Under the pieces are notes generated by a model. That model worked only from the letters and a program-made list of their open reading frames with translations. It made no database searches and was not told where the DNA came from. From positions 60,315-124,314 of the forward strand of contig JAHJIQ010000042.1 in NCBI GenBank assembly GCA_018823285.1: a stretch of 64,000 nt of DNA, written 5' to 3'. The translations under genes were made by a program, and so were the position numbers. The DNA comes from Pseudomonadota bacterium. Lineage in GTDB: Bacteria > Desulfobacterota > Desulfobulbia > Desulfobulbales > JAGXFP01. Shown in pieces: positions 47,235 through 56,519 of this stretch (positions are counted from its first letter, which is position 1; every line of letters starts with the position of its first letter).

Positions 47235-48268
47235 TGAGCGGCATCCCACGAATGGCCGCACTGTTCGGCAACCCCTTTTCCCCGATTTACAGCGCTCTCA
47301 TGAAGGTCCGGGCGACGGCGTACCGGACCGGCGTGTTTTCCAGCATCAAACTTGAAGTTCCGGTTGTCAGTATCGGCAACCTGACCATGGGCGGCTCCGG
47401 CAAGACCCCGATGGTCATGGCGGTTGCAAGACTCCTGCAGCGGCAGGGGAAAAAGCCCGCGATCATCAGCCGTGGTTATGGTGGGCGGGCCCGGGGAGAT
47501 GTCAATCTGGTCAGTGATGGGGCGAAAATCTTCCTGAATGCGGAAGAGGCTGGAGATGAGCCTTTGCTGCTCGCGGAATCCCTGCCGGGGATTCCGGTCG
47601 TCACCGGTTCGCAAAGAAAGCTTACCGGTCCCTACGCGGTCAAAGAGCTGGGCGCCGATCTGATCATCATGGATGACGGTTTTCAGCATCTGGCGCTCTC
47701 GCGTGACCTTGATCTGGTCCTCTTCAAGGCCCCGTTTCTTCTCGGCGACGGCAGAGTTTTCCCCGGCGGGTATCTGCGTGAGCCGATTTCCGCCCTTGCC
47801 CGGGCCCACGCCTTTGTCATTAACGGAGTCGATGAGTTGTCTGCTGACCGGGTTGAAGAGTTTGCCGGATACCTGGCCGAGATATTTCCAGGGCGACCGA
47901 TCTTTAAAATCGGGTATGGTTTGGGCACCCCGGTCGATATCCATGGCAAGGCGGTGACCACCCTGCAATCTGGTGAAAAGTGTTTTGTCTTCTGCGGTCT
48001 GGCTGATCCGGAGAGTTTCCGCTTGAGCCTTAAGCGGAGCGGCTATGAGATCGCCGGATTTCAATCCTTCCCGGATCATCATGCCTACACCGCCGGTGAT
48101 CTTGAAAAGCTGGCTCGGAAGGCCTGCGGTCGCACATTGCTGACCACCGAGAAAGATCTGGTGAAACTGAAGGATATCAGTGGTGACGTTGCCGTCTACG
48201 CTTTGCCGCTCGCATTGAAACTGCCTCTCGGACTGGAGCCTTTTCTTGTGTCAAATCTTCTGAAATAA
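47234..48268 (+). CDS. lpxK: Tetraacyldisaccharide 4'-kinase
   Basis: 344 residues. Walker A in IGNLTMGGSGKTPMVMAVAR near 46-65, RGYGGRARGDVNLV near 82, GDEPLLLAESLPGIPVVTG near 103, IIMDDGFQHLALSRDLDLVL near 143 and FCGLADPESFRLSL near 254, with a late FQSFPDHHAYTAGDLEKLAR. It phosphorylates lipid A disaccharide in the Raetz pathway. Start ATGA overlaps waaA. It is followed by a 201-base gap of hairpins before proC. Confidence 0.95.
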   Translation: MSGIPRMAALFGNPFSPIYSALMKVRATAYRTGVFSSIKLEVPVVSIGNLTMGGSGKTPMVMAVARLLQRQGKKPAIISRGYGGRARGDVNLVSDGAKIFLNAEEAGDEPLLLAESLPGIPVVTGSQRKLTGPYAVKELGADLIIMDDGFQHLALSRDLDLVLFKAPFLLGDGRVFPGGYLREPISALARAHAFVINGVDELSADRVEEFAGYLAEIFPGRPIFKIGYGLGTPVDIHGKAVTTLQSGEKCFVFCGLADPESFRLSLKRSGYEIAGFQSFPDHHAYTAGDLEKLARKACGRTLLTTEKDLVKLKDISGDVAVYALPLALKLPLGLEPFLVSNLLK

Positions 48269-48315
48269 CCGGTTTTTTTTCGGAAAATTGATGCATTCGC
48301 AGAAAGTCCTCTACG

Positions 48316-48386
48316 TCCGGATCGGCCGGCGACAAATCACTGATCCGGATGGCGTTGGCCGCCCGTCTCGTGGCTTTTTACGAGAC
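48316..48386 (+). other. Three consecutive hairpins between lpxK and proC
   Basis: TCCGGATC (48316-48323) pairs perfectly with GATCCGGA (48342-48349). GGCGTTGGCCGCC (48351-48363) folds on itself. GTCTCGT (48365-48371) pairs with ACGAGAC (48380-48386) around GGCTTTTT. No T tract follows the last stem, so this is not a standard terminator. It could be a structured leader or small RNA, or simple termination of waaA-lpxK. Confidence 0.5.
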
Positions 48387-48469
48387 CGACAAAATTAATT
48401 TGTCATCCGGGCCTTTATCCTCTACTATCTGTGCAAATTAATCGATATGTTTTCATGCGGAGATGATTT

Positions 48470-49297
48470 ATGAAAATTGAAGGGAAAATCTGTTTTCTGG
48501 GCGGCGGGATGATGGCCGAGGCCCTGATCAGCGGCATACTCAAGGCAGGGCTGGTAACAGCAGCGCAGATTGTCGCAGTTGATCTTGCTCCCGAAAGGCG
48601 GCAGGTGCTGGCGGATAAGTTCGGGATCGAGGTCTCCGATCAGGCCTCTGCGGTTACCGGATGCGGGATTGTCATCCTCGCGGTGAAGCCCCAGGTTGTG
48701 AACGGCCTCTTAACCGCAAATAAAGGGCTTTTCACAAGTGATCATCTGGTGATCTCCATCGCTGCCGGTGTTTCAATAGATATTCTTGAGTCCTGCCTGG
48801 AAGGTCGCAGTTGCCGGGTTGTGAGGGTGATGCCGAACACTCCCGCCCTGGTCATGGAGGGAGCCTCCGCCCTGTGCGGCGGAACCCTGGCCGGGGAGGA
48901 TGACCTGCAAACCGCCCGACTTCTTTTTGACGCGGTGGGCCGGAGTGTTGTGTTGACTGAAAAGGACATGGATGCGGTGACCGGTCTTTCCGGCAGTGGT
49001 CCGGCCTACGTTTTTTCCTTTATTGAGGGACTGATCGATGCCGGGGTCAAGGTCGGTCTGGCCCGTCCGGTGGCGGTGACTCTCACCCTGCAGACCGTTC
49101 TCGGGGCCACCCGCCTGGCCATGGAAACCGGGGAGCATCCGGCCCAGTTGCGGGCCATGGTGACCTCTCCGGGCGGGACAACCATTGCCGGCCTGCGAGA
49201 GCTTGAAAAAGCCGGGCTCGGCGGCATCCTCATGGATGCGGTTGAAGCGGCCACCAACCGGTCGCGGGAACTCGGGCGTCAGGCTCAGGAAAAATGA
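48470..49297 (+). CDS. proC: Pyrroline-5-carboxylate reductase
   Basis: 275 residues. Rossmann N-terminus ICFLGGGMMAEALISGILKA near 6, ILAVKPQVVNGLL near 67, SIAAGVSIDILE, VRVMPNTPALVMEGASALCG near 119, LSGSGPAYVFSFIEGLIDAG near 168 and the C-terminal VTSPGGTTIAGLRELEKAGL. It reduces P5C to proline with NAD(P)H. GGAGATG lies about six bases ahead of the ATG. Stop overlaps the nadK start by four bases. Confidence 0.96.
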   Translation: MKIEGKICFLGGGMMAEALISGILKAGLVTAAQIVAVDLAPERRQVLADKFGIEVSDQASAVTGCGIVILAVKPQVVNGLLTANKGLFTSDHLVISIAAGVSIDILESCLEGRSCRVVRVMPNTPALVMEGASALCGGTLAGEDDLQTARLLFDAVGRSVVLTEKDMDAVTGLSGSGPAYVFSFIEGLIDAGVKVGLARPVAVTLTLQTVLGATRLAMETGEHPAQLRAMVTSPGGTTIAGLRELEKAGLGGILMDAVEAATNRSRELGRQAQEK

Positions 49298-50118
49298 AGA
49301 TCAGAAAGGCAGGTATCATTCTCAAGCAGAATTCCAGTGAAACGAGCCGCATCGGTGCTGAGATGGCGGGCTGGTTCAGGGACAAATCCATCGAGGCGCG
49401 TATCGACCGCATCGACCAGGATATGGATATTCTGGTGATTCTGGGCGGGGATGGAACTCTTCTCCATGTTGCGGACCAGGCAAGCCGATTCAGAATTCCG
49501 GTGGTGGGGGTGAATCTGGGCAGCCTCGGTTTTCTGACCGAGGTGGAAGTCGGTAATCGCTATGAGGCCCTTGAAGAGATTCTCTCCGGATCGGCGGTCA
49601 TTGAAGACCGCCTGATGCTCAAAACCAGATTGCGACGCGCCGGTGGTGATTCCGAATGGCGCTATGCCTTAAACGATATCGTGATCAGCAAGGGGAATGT
49701 GGACCGGCTGGTCAGGATGGAGGCCTGGGCCGATGAGGAGTTTATCGCCTCCTACAAGGCCGACGGGCTGATCTTTTCAACCCCGACCGGCTCCACGGCC
49801 TATAACCTTTCTGCCGGCGGACCGATTGTCCATCCGGGGATGCATTCGATTCTTCTGACCCCGATCTGTCCTTTCATGCTGGAGAGCCGCCCCGTTCTGC
49901 TGCCGCAGACCTTGTCCCTGGAGACCAGGCTTGCCGGGCCGGTAAATGATGTGAAGGTGATTGTCGACGGCGCTTCCGCCTGGGAGATGTCGGAGAACGA
50001 TCATCTTGAGGTGGTGGCGGCCGAGAACCCGCTCCGGCTCGTCTGCTCACCGCACAAGGGATATTTCGAGATCCTGCGCAGCAAACTGAACTGGGGCGGG
50101 AGGACCATTCCCGACTGA
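49294..50118 (+). CDS. nadK: NAD kinase
   Basis: 274 residues. GGDG motif LVILGGDGTLLHVADQASR near 48, VVGVNLGSLGFLTEV near 72, NDIVISKG near 130, the SPTGSTAYNLSAGGPIVHPG region (here FSTPTGSTAYNLSAGG) near 165 and LTPICPFMLESRPVLLPQ. It phosphorylates NAD to NADP in the cytoplasm. The ATGA overlap with proC shows translational coupling; the pairing of an NADPH-using step and the NADP-making step is functional coincidence or convenience. Confidence 0.96.
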   Translation: MKIRKAGIILKQNSSETSRIGAEMAGWFRDKSIEARIDRIDQDMDILVILGGDGTLLHVADQASRFRIPVVGVNLGSLGFLTEVEVGNRYEALEEILSGSAVIEDRLMLKTRLRRAGGDSEWRYALNDIVISKGNVDRLVRMEAWADEEFIASYKADGLIFSTPTGSTAYNLSAGGPIVHPGMHSILLTPICPFMLESRPVLLPQTLSLETRLAGPVNDVKVIVDGASAWEMSENDHLEVVAAENPLRLVCSPHKGYFEILRSKLNWGGRTIPD

Positions 50119-50199
50119 CAGTTACTCTCTCAACTTTCTGACTTGCCTAAGATGTTGGTTTGCTGTCATAAAATAATCCCAAGCCATGGCGGCATTCCA

Positions 50200-50475
50200 T
50201 GATTAGAAGCCAGAAGCCAGAAGTCAGAAGCCAGGAGAAAAGCTTAAAGCTGAGTTAAGCAGCTTGTCTGCTCGTACGAAACTTATACCCGAAGGGTGAA
50301 AAAATCAGTCATTCTGGCTCCTGGCTTCTGGCTACTTGTGGAACATATGCACTAACAAATCGCCGAAACCCTTTATTTCACCCTTCGGGTACTCACTTCA
50401 GTACCCCATTGAGGGGGACAAGTCTCGAAGTCTCGCAAGCTCGCGAACGATACGAGCAGGACAGCTGCTCAACTA
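50200..50475. repeat. Repeat-filled gap: heptamers and dispersed element copies B and C
   Basis: From 50207 to 50238 runs a heptamer array of CCAGAAG/TCAGAAG/CCAGGAG type. Its inverse, GGCTCCTGGCTTCTGGCTAC, lies at 50316-50335. Between them, 50251-50302 is an inverted copy (52 bases, one mismatch) of the element at 60760-60811 ahead of malQ. A longer variant of the element is at 50377-50475, containing CACCCTTCGGGTACTC and CGAGCAGGACAGCTGCTCAA and running into the stop codon of the YtxH gene. No gene is supported in this gap. Confidence 0.85.
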
Positions 50476-50838
50476 CTCTTTATCCGCCAGTGTAGCGGCA
50501 AGCGCTTCCTTCTCTTTCTGCATCGCCTCTTTCCCGGCCTCGATGGCGGAGTTCAGGGCGTGCTTCTTTTCGTCGAGATACTCCTGACTGTCGGAAAGGA
50601 TGTCGTTGCCGTGATCGATCAGTTTCTTTCCCTGTTCGATCATTTCCCGGCCTCGGGAAATGGCCGCCGCCTTCAATTCTTCCGGGATGTTCTCCCTGAT
50701 GGTGTTGCCGTAATCCACAAGAAGTTCACGGGTTTCCTTGCCGGTTCTGGGGGCGAGCAGCAGGGCTGCCGCCGCGCCGAAAAGGGCGCCGGTGAGAAAG
50801 GTTGTCAAACTTCCTGATCCGCAATCATCCCTGGCCAT
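50473..50838 (-). CDS. YtxH-like membrane-anchored helical protein
   Basis: 121 residues. A short N-terminal hydrophobic helix (LTTFLTGALFGAAAALLLAP) followed by RTGKETRELL, the YtxH hallmark, then a long amphipathic/coiled-coil tail (ENIPEELKAAAISRGREMIE). An excellent AAGGAGG lies eight bases ahead of the ATG, inside the end of the upstream DUF948 gene, which it overlaps by 14 bases. Such proteins are induced by envelope or general stress in other bacteria. Function here unknown. Confidence 0.87.
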   Translation of the reverse strand: MARDDCGSGSLTTFLTGALFGAAAALLLAPRTGKETRELLVDYGNTIRENIPEELKAAAISRGREMIEQGKKLIDHGNDILSDSQEYLDEKKHALNSAIEAGKEAMQKEKEALAATLADKE

Positions 50839-51241
50839 CTTTGTTATCCTCCTTTCTGGTTTTGGGGCTGGTGAGGTTGAGAAAAGTTAAAAAGGCCCTG
50901 ACTCCTGAGCTGAGTCCGCCGACCTGGGTAATGACCGGAGCAACGGTTTTTCTGAACAGGTTGCTGGTCAGCAGCAATGATTCTCCCGCGAGCCTCAAGG
51001 TTCTGATCACGAAATCGGCGTCATCAAGCTTTTTGTTGATTGACCCGGTGAGGGTGTGCAGCTCATCGGCAGTCTGGTTGAGGGTGATGAGCAGCGGGTT
51101 CAGCTGCCGGTCGAGGCTGTCCATGGTTGTCTCCGCTTTCCGGACTGTCCGTTTGAGCTGGATCAGCAGAGGGACCAGGGCGGCGGTGATCAGGACTATG
51201 GCGGCAGCGGCAATGATCAGGAAAATTTCATTCAGGGTCAA
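50825..51241 (-). CDS. DUF948-type membrane protein
   Basis: 138 residues. An N-terminal membrane helix (LIIAAAAIVLITAALVPLLI), then a long helical/coiled region (VRKAETTMDSLDRQLNPLLI; LNQTADELHTLTGSINKKLD) and a second weak hydrophobic stretch. It resembles DUF948 proteins, which often accompany YtxH-like proteins as here. Seven bases separate it from the sigma-54 regulator upstream, so the three genes form one operon. Confidence 0.83.
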   Translation of the reverse strand: MTLNEIFLIIAAAAIVLITAALVPLLIQLKRTVRKAETTMDSLDRQLNPLLITLNQTADELHTLTGSINKKLDDADFVIRTLRLAGESLLLTSNLFRKTVAPVITQVGGLSSGVRAFLTFLNLTSPKTRKEDNKDGQG

Positions 51242-51247
51242 GGGGGG

Positions 51248-52633
51248 TTACCTCATACTGTTGATCTCATATTTCTTCATCTTGTACTGGAGCAGGCTCT
51301 TGGTGATCCCCAGACGTTCTGCGGCATGGGCCTGGATTGACCCCGCCTCGATCAGGGCGGACTCGATCAGCTTCTTTTCAATCAGGTCAAGATATTCAGG
51401 CAACCTGACTCCTGCCGGAATGGTATCGACTGAAATCTTGCTGTTGTTGCCGAAGAGATCAAGAGGCTCTGCTTCCGGCTGGACATCGACGATTTCGATA
51501 CGGTCGTTCTCGCAGAGAATGGCGGCCCGCTCCATGGTGTTCTCAAGCTCCCGGACATTGCCTTCCCAGGGGAAACGGGAGAGATACCGCAAAGCCTCAC
51601 TGGAGATCCCGAGTTCCGGCCTGTTCAGCCGGCGGGCAAATCTCTCGATGAAATGGTTGACCAGAAGCGGGATGTCATCCGGTCTTTCCCGAAGGGGAGG
51701 GATGTGCAGGTTCAGGACATTCAAGCGGTAATAGAGGTCTTCCCGGAAAGTCCCTTTGCCGACTTCTTCCTTGAGATCCTTGTTGGTTGCCGCGATAATC
51801 CTGACATCGACTTTCATCGGTTTGGAATTGCCGAGCCGTTCAAAGGTTCGTTCCTGGATCACCCGCAACAGCTTGGCCTGCAGATTCAGCGGCATCTCGC
51901 CGATCTCATCGAGAAAAATCGTGCCGGTGTCGGCAATTTCAAAGCGGCCTTTTCTGAGGGTGACGGCCCCGGTGAAAGCGCCTTTCTCGTGACCGAAGAG
52001 CTCGCTCTCCAGCAAATGCTCCGGCAGGCCGGCACAGTTCAGGGAGATCAGGGGAGACTCGCGCCGTGGGCTGTGAAAATGAATGGCCCGGGCCACCAGT
52101 TCCTTGCCGGTACCTGATTCTCCGGTGATGAGCACCGAAGCGGTGGTCGGCGCCACCTTTTCGATCAGGCTGTAGATGTGCTGCATCTTGCTTGTCCTGC
52201 CGACCATATTGGCAAAACTGTTTCGGCCGGACATTTCACTGCGCAGACGCAGATTTTCCCGGACCACCGCATAATGCTCAATGGCTTTGCTGACACTGAC
52301 CAGGAGCTCGTCGTTGTTGAAAGGTTTGGTGAGATAGTTGAAGGCCCCGGCCTGCATGGCCGCAACCGCTTTCTCGACTTCTCCGAAGGCGGTGATCATA
52401 ATCACCGGCAGATCATGGTTGAAGATTTTAACCTCGGCCAGAAGTTCCATGCCGCCCATGCCCGGCATCCGCATGTCGGTGATGATCAGGTCAAGGTCTG
52501 TTTCCCTGATCACATCCATGGCGGTTTCGCCGGAGTCGGCGGTAAAGACCTCGTATCCCTCATCTGACAGAAGTTCCGAGAGGATCAGTCGAAAATTCGG
52601 TTCGTCGTCAACGACCAATACGGTCTTCATCAA
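51248..52633 (-). CDS. NtrC-family sigma-54 response regulator
   Basis: 461 residues. Receiver (about 3-118) with [16 protein letters not shown], phospho-Asp in [13 protein letters not shown] and Lys in YLTKPFN. AAA+ domain (about 140-375) with Walker A GESGTGKE, the sigma-54 loop GAFTGA, Walker [10 protein letters not shown] and [13 protein letters not shown]-terminal Fis-type HTH (about 420-461) with [20 protein letters not shown]. It activates sigma-54 promoters when phosphorylated. The upstream REC-kinase (52876-54126) is the likely partner. It could control its own DUF948-YtxH operon or the glnK promoter. Confidence 0.95.
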   Translation of the reverse strand: MMKTVLVVDDEPNFRLILSELLSDEGYEVFTADSGETAMDVIRETDLDLIITDMRMPGMGGMELLAEVKIFNHDLPVIMITAFGEVEKAVAAMQAGAFNYLTKPFNNDELLVSVSKAIEHYAVVRENLRLRSEMSGRNSFANMVGRTSKMQHIYSLIEKVAPTTASVLITGESGTGKELVARAIHFHSPRRESPLISLNCAGLPEHLLESELFGHEKGAFTGAVTLRKGRFEIADTGTIFLDEIGEMPLNLQAKLLRVIQERTFERLGNSKPMKVDVRIIAATNKDLKEEVGKGTFREDLYYRLNVLNLHIPPLRERPDDIPLLVNHFIERFARRLNRPELGISSEALRYLSRFPWEGNVRELENTMERAAILCENDRIEIVDVQPEAEPLDLFGNNSKISVDTIPAGVRLPEYLDLIEKKLIESALIEAGSIQAHAAERLGITKSLLQYKMKKYEINSMR

Positions 52634-52875
52634 TAAAGCCTCATCCGGGTCAGGGGGGAATGGATCAACAAATTCCCGAAGAATTTCAAATGGGTAAATG
52701 ACAATGGAACAGGATCAACCTGTAACTGCCTGATAACGGATAACCAGCCTGCTATATTATACTTCAGAAGATGAATATGCCAGAATTTTCCCGATGCGAG
52801 ATGAAAGGTGCGGTCGGTGAAGAGGCCCATTGCGTGAAAATTGTGTGAAGGAGGAGGGGGCATTCGGGAATGTTT

Positions 52876-54126
52876 TTACTGCATGGGCAGATGGACCTGA
52901 AAGGTTGTCCCGCCTCCTGGATTATTATGGACTGAAATATTGCCCTGGTGTGATCTGATGATCCTCATGCAGGTGTACAGACCAAGTCCGGTGCCGGTGG
53001 GCGTGTTCGCATCGACCGGATCATTTCCCGCTTTGGCCTTGGTGGTGAATAGAGGGTCGAACACATGGTCGATGTTTTCGACCGGAATGCCCGGGCCATT
53101 GTCACTGAGGGCCAGATAGACGTTGTTTCCCCTGCTGGAGGTTTCTATTGATATGGCAGGCGCGGGATGGTTGTGCAGCGCGTCGATGGCGTTGCTGATC
53201 AGGTTGCTCACGACCTGGGCAAGTTCGGAGGGAATTGCTTTGACGGTTAAAGGTTTGTCGGCAAGCCTGATGTTTTTTTTGAACTTGTTTTTGAATGTGA
53301 GATCTGCGTTCAGGAATCTGAGCTCATCCTCGACTATTTTGTTGAGGTCGGTCATGACGAAGGAGCCTGAATTTTCCGCCCGGCTCCTTGACATCATGCT
53401 GTTGATCATCCCGGTCAGGCGTGCGGCGCCGCTATCAATCATTTCCATAGACTGACCGATGGTCTGGCAGAATGAAATTGCCTGGTCGTCTGTTTCGGCA
53501 AAATCCGCCGTTTTCAGGGAGAACCTGGCGATCTGGAGTCCGGCGCTTATTGCGGTGAGCGGGCCCTTCAGATTGTGAATGATCCCCTGAATCAGCTGCC
53601 CGAATGCGGCCTGCCGTTCAGCTTTGATCAGTTCGTGGGCCTCTTCCTCGACGATCTTCTCCAGATCGGATGAGTAGCGCTTGAGCTTGTCTCCGGCTTT
53701 TTTCAGACGAAGATGGTTTTTGACCCTCACCCTGACTTCACTGTCATTAAATGGTTTGGTCAGGTAATCGTTTGCACCTGCTTCAAATGCTTCAACCAGA
53801 TCTTTTGTCTGGGTCAGGGCAGTGATAAATATGATTGGAATTTCCTGAAAATCCTGGTTGTCCCTGATCATCCGGCATACTTCAAAGCCATTGATCCCAG
53901 GCATCATGACATCCAGGAGCACCAGATCAGGGCGGATGTTGTCTATTTCGCTGATCGCTTTGGCGCCGCTATCGATTTCACTGATCTGATACCCTTCGTT
54001 TTCAAGGATCGAGGAGAGAATCAACCTGATTGAGGGTTCATCGTCGACGATTAATACCCTGCATCCGGAAGTTTCGAGTTTCATCAGTGGTCTGGATCGA
54101 TCTCGGGCCGCTTCCGCCATGGTCAT
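52876..54126 (-). CDS. Receiver-containing histidine kinase
   Basis: 416 residues. The N-terminal receiver (about 22-138) has VDDEPSIRLILSSILENEGY, phospho-Asp in LVLLDVMMPGINGFE and Lys in YLTKPFND. A linker coiled coil is followed by a kinase part with phosphoacceptor in IIHNLKGPLTAIS near 190 and HATPase (about 285-415) with NLISNAIDAL, DNGPGIP and GTGLGLYTC. It has no membrane segment. The outermost start (54126) is kept; ATG at 54084 (MKLETSGCRVLIVDDEPS) is an alternative, as no strong ribosome site marks either. It precedes the NtrC-type regulator by 242 bases. Confidence 0.9.
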   Translation of the reverse strand: MTMAEAARDRSRPLMKLETSGCRVLIVDDEPSIRLILSSILENEGYQISEIDSGAKAISEIDNIRPDLVLLDVMMPGINGFEVCRMIRDNQDFQEIPIIFITALTQTKDLVEAFEAGANDYLTKPFNDSEVRVRVKNHLRLKKAGDKLKRYSSDLEKIVEEEAHELIKAERQAAFGQLIQGIIHNLKGPLTAISAGLQIARFSLKTADFAETDDQAISFCQTIGQSMEMIDSGAARLTGMINSMMSRSRAENSGSFVMTDLNKIVEDELRFLNADLTFKNKFKKNIRLADKPLTVKAIPSELAQVVSNLISNAIDALHNHPAPAISIETSSRGNNVYLALSDNGPGIPVENIDHVFDPLFTTKAKAGNDPVDANTPTGTGLGLYTCMRIIRSHQGNISVHNNPGGGTTFQVHLPMQ

Positions 54127-54283
54127 CTGGGATCTTGAAATATGCTCTGAAGCGCTGCAAGCAGGTGGTCAGCGCCTGACTTTAGACTTTAGTCTATGAT
54201 GAGTTGAAAAGGCGGGTCAAGCATTTAATTCTTTTTCGTGTCCCGGAGGAGGAGATCCGGAGAAAGGGAGAATGAAAGGAAGG

Positions 54284-55126
54284 TCAGGGGTGGTTGATTC
54301 TTTCTTTCAGGTTTTCGTAGATTTTGTAGGGTACCGGCGGCATGACCGGGGCTCCACCGAGACTGATCGCTTTGATGGCGCCGTGGAAGTCGCTGCCGCC
54401 GGTATAGAGGAGACCGAATTTATCGGCAATCTCGATGAGTTCCTTGCAGGTCTGGCTGCTGTGACCGGGATAGATGGCTTCCAATCCGGCAAGACCTGCC
54501 TTGGTGAGGTTCCGGACAATTTCCGAGATAGTTGAAATGCTTTTGTCAATGGTGGTCGGATGGGCAAGAACCGCGACACCTCCGGCATCGGTGATGACTC
54601 TGATGGAGTCCTCGGCCGGAAACCTTTTGGCGGCTACAAATGCCTTGGCCCCTCTTTTCAGGTATCGCCTGAAGGCATCATCGACTGAAGAGACCAGCCC
54701 GTATTTCATCAGCAGCCGGGCAATGTGCGGGCGACCGGTGAGCCCGTGACTGGAATTTTCAAGTTCTTCCATGTTCAGATTGATTTTGAGCTCGGCAAGT
54801 TTTTCGAGAATGCGGCCGTTTCTGACCTTGCGGGCGTGCTGCAGTTGGGAGAGCAGTTCCTGAAGAGCCGGGTGGTTCTGGTCCAGGCCGTAACCGATGA
54901 TGTGGACGGGCTCGGATTTGTAATTGGCGCTGATCTCGACTCCCTGCATGACTTCAACGCCGAATTCCTTGCCGGCCGCCACCGCTTCATCAACACCTGA
55001 CATGGTGTCGTGATCGGTCAGGGCAATCGCCGCAAGCCCGCAGGCCATGGCTTCCCTGACAAGGTTAGCAGGAGAGAGCGAGCCGTCGGAACAATTGGAA
55101 TGGGTGTGCAGATCTACATAATTCAT
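54284..55126 (-). CDS. PHP-domain phosphoesterase
   Basis: 280 residues. The PHP metal motifs are DLHTHSNCSDGSLSPANLV near 4, ALTDHDTMSGVDEA near 35, EISANYKSEPVHIIGY near 65 and the late SDFHG near 252. It resembles the YciV/RNase AM group that removes nucleotides from RNA or hydrolyses short 3',5'-nucleotides. Substrate inferred only from family. It is alone, with 157 bases to the upstream kinase and 262 bases before pilT in the opposite direction. Confidence 0.9.
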   Translation of the reverse strand: MNYVDLHTHSNCSDGSLSPANLVREAMACGLAAIALTDHDTMSGVDEAVAAGKEFGVEVMQGVEISANYKSEPVHIIGYGLDQNHPALQELLSQLQHARKVRNGRILEKLAELKINLNMEELENSSHGLTGRPHIARLLMKYGLVSSVDDAFRRYLKRGAKAFVAAKRFPAEDSIRVITDAGGVAVLAHPTTIDKSISTISEIVRNLTKAGLAGLEAIYPGHSSQTCKELIEIADKFGLLYTGGSDFHGAIKAISLGGAPVMPPVPYKIYENLKERINHP

Positions 55127-55388
55127 GACGGTTGTTTCGATTAGTTGCGGTCGATGGTGCGCAGAATTGTCTGGTGAGAAAGATACTCAATATGGCAGAC
55201 TATGATGTCCTTTGTTACTTTTAACAACGATTCTTTTATTTTTCACAGAATTTAATTATGATGTGCTGTCTCTAATTTTTCCACCGGCCGCTATCTTTGC
55301 GGTGTGAGTTTTACAGAAAGGTGTATATTCCGTCTGCAGAGCGGCAGATATTTAATCCAGCTGGCTGGTTTTCACGGGAGGAATCCAA

Positions 55389-56471
55389 ATGGCCCAGATT
55401 GATGCTTTCTTCAAACTGATGAATGAACAGGGTGCATCCGACCTTCACATGGTGTCCGGCCAGCAGCCCCTCCTGCGAATCAGGGGCGACATGGAGCGGA
55501 TCAAGTACAATGTTCTGGAGAATGATAAGCTGAAATCGATGCTCTATGAGATCATCTCCGAGGACAAGATCAAGCATTTCGAGGAGACCGGTGATATCGA
55601 TTTCGGTTACGAGATTCCGGGTCTGGCCCGGTACCGCGGCAATCTTTTCCAGCAGAAGTTCGGGGTTGGCGCCGTTTTTCGCGAAATTCCGAGCACCATT
55701 ATGACCTGCCAGCAGCTCAATCTGCCCAAGGTTGTCTCCAAGCTGGCGACGCTGCCCAAGGGTCTGGTGTTGGTGACCGGCCCGACCGGCAGTGGAAAAT
55801 CAACAACCCTGGCCGCGATTGTCGATGAATCAAACCGGTTGCGCAAGGACCACATCATCACCGTCGAAGACCCGATAGAATTTGTCCATGAGAGTCAGAA
55901 CTGTGTGGTGAACCACCGGGAAGTCGGCACCCATACCAAATCGTTTTCGGCCGCTCTTCGCGGCGCACTGCGTGAAGATCCGGACATCATCATGGTCGGC
56001 GAGATGCGTGACCTCGAGACGATCTCCCTGGCCATGGAGGCGGCGATGACCGGCCATCTGGTTTTTGCCACCCTCCATACCCTGAACGCCTCCAAAACCG
56101 TTGACCGGATCATCGAGATTTTTCCCGCCAACCAGCAGTCCCAGGTCCGTTCGACCCTTGCCGATGCGCTCAGGGCGGTTATTTCACAGACCCTTTTCAA
56201 GAGAATCGATATCAAGAGCCGGGTCCCGGCCCTGGAGATTCTCGTCTGCACTCCCGCGGTCCGGAACCTGATCCGGGAGGGAAAGACCTATCAGCTCCCT
56301 TCGGTCATGCAGACCGGTAAGAAATACGGGATGTCGACCATGGACGATTCGATTATGGAAATGCTGCAGAAGCGGTGGATCTCGGCCGAGGATGCCTACA
56401 CCAACAGCATTGACAAGTCGAAATTCGTCTCCTTCCTGCGTAAGCCCCCGGCGGATTTTACCGAGGTGTAA
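55389..56471 (+). CDS. pilT: Twitching motility ATPase PilT
   Basis: 360 residues. N-terminal PAS-like domain (QIDAFFKLMNEQGASDLHMV), then the ATPase core: Walker A VTGPTGSGKSTTLAAIVDES near 132, Asp box ITVEDPIEFVHESQNCVVNH, Walker B IIMVGEMRDLETIS near 202, and the His box with HLVFATLHTLNASKTVDRII near 221. It retracts type IV pili. AGGAATCC lies ahead of the ATG. No other pil genes lie in the window, but comEC, opposite and adjacent, makes DNA uptake a plausible common theme. Confidence 0.95.
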   Translation: MAQIDAFFKLMNEQGASDLHMVSGQQPLLRIRGDMERIKYNVLENDKLKSMLYEIISEDKIKHFEETGDIDFGYEIPGLARYRGNLFQQKFGVGAVFREIPSTIMTCQQLNLPKVVSKLATLPKGLVLVTGPTGSGKSTTLAAIVDESNRLRKDHIITVEDPIEFVHESQNCVVNHREVGTHTKSFSAALRGALREDPDIIMVGEMRDLETISLAMEAAMTGHLVFATLHTLNASKTVDRIIEIFPANQQSQVRSTLADALRAVISQTLFKRIDIKSRVPALEILVCTPAVRNLIREGKTYQLPSVMQTGKKYGMSTMDDSIMEMLQKRWISAEDAYTNSIDKSKFVSFLRKPPADFTEV

Positions 56472-56487
56472 GGGCTTGAGTTCGGCA

Positions 56488-56519
56488 GGTTTCAGCGGTC
56501 GGCCCCTTTGGCTGAAACC
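56488..56519. terminator. Inverted repeat at the pilT/comEC junction
   Basis: GGTTTCAGC (56488-56496) and GCTGAAACC (56511-56519) are perfectly complementary around a 14-base loop. It starts 16 bases after the pilT stop and covers the last codons of comEC. No T tract follows, so termination is only suggested. Confidence 0.4.

Noticed and set aside
50336..50587. Plus-strand frame overlapping the YtxH gene
   Set aside because: Shadow of the dispersed element and of the minus-strand YtxH gene, whose ribosome site and family pattern are clear.
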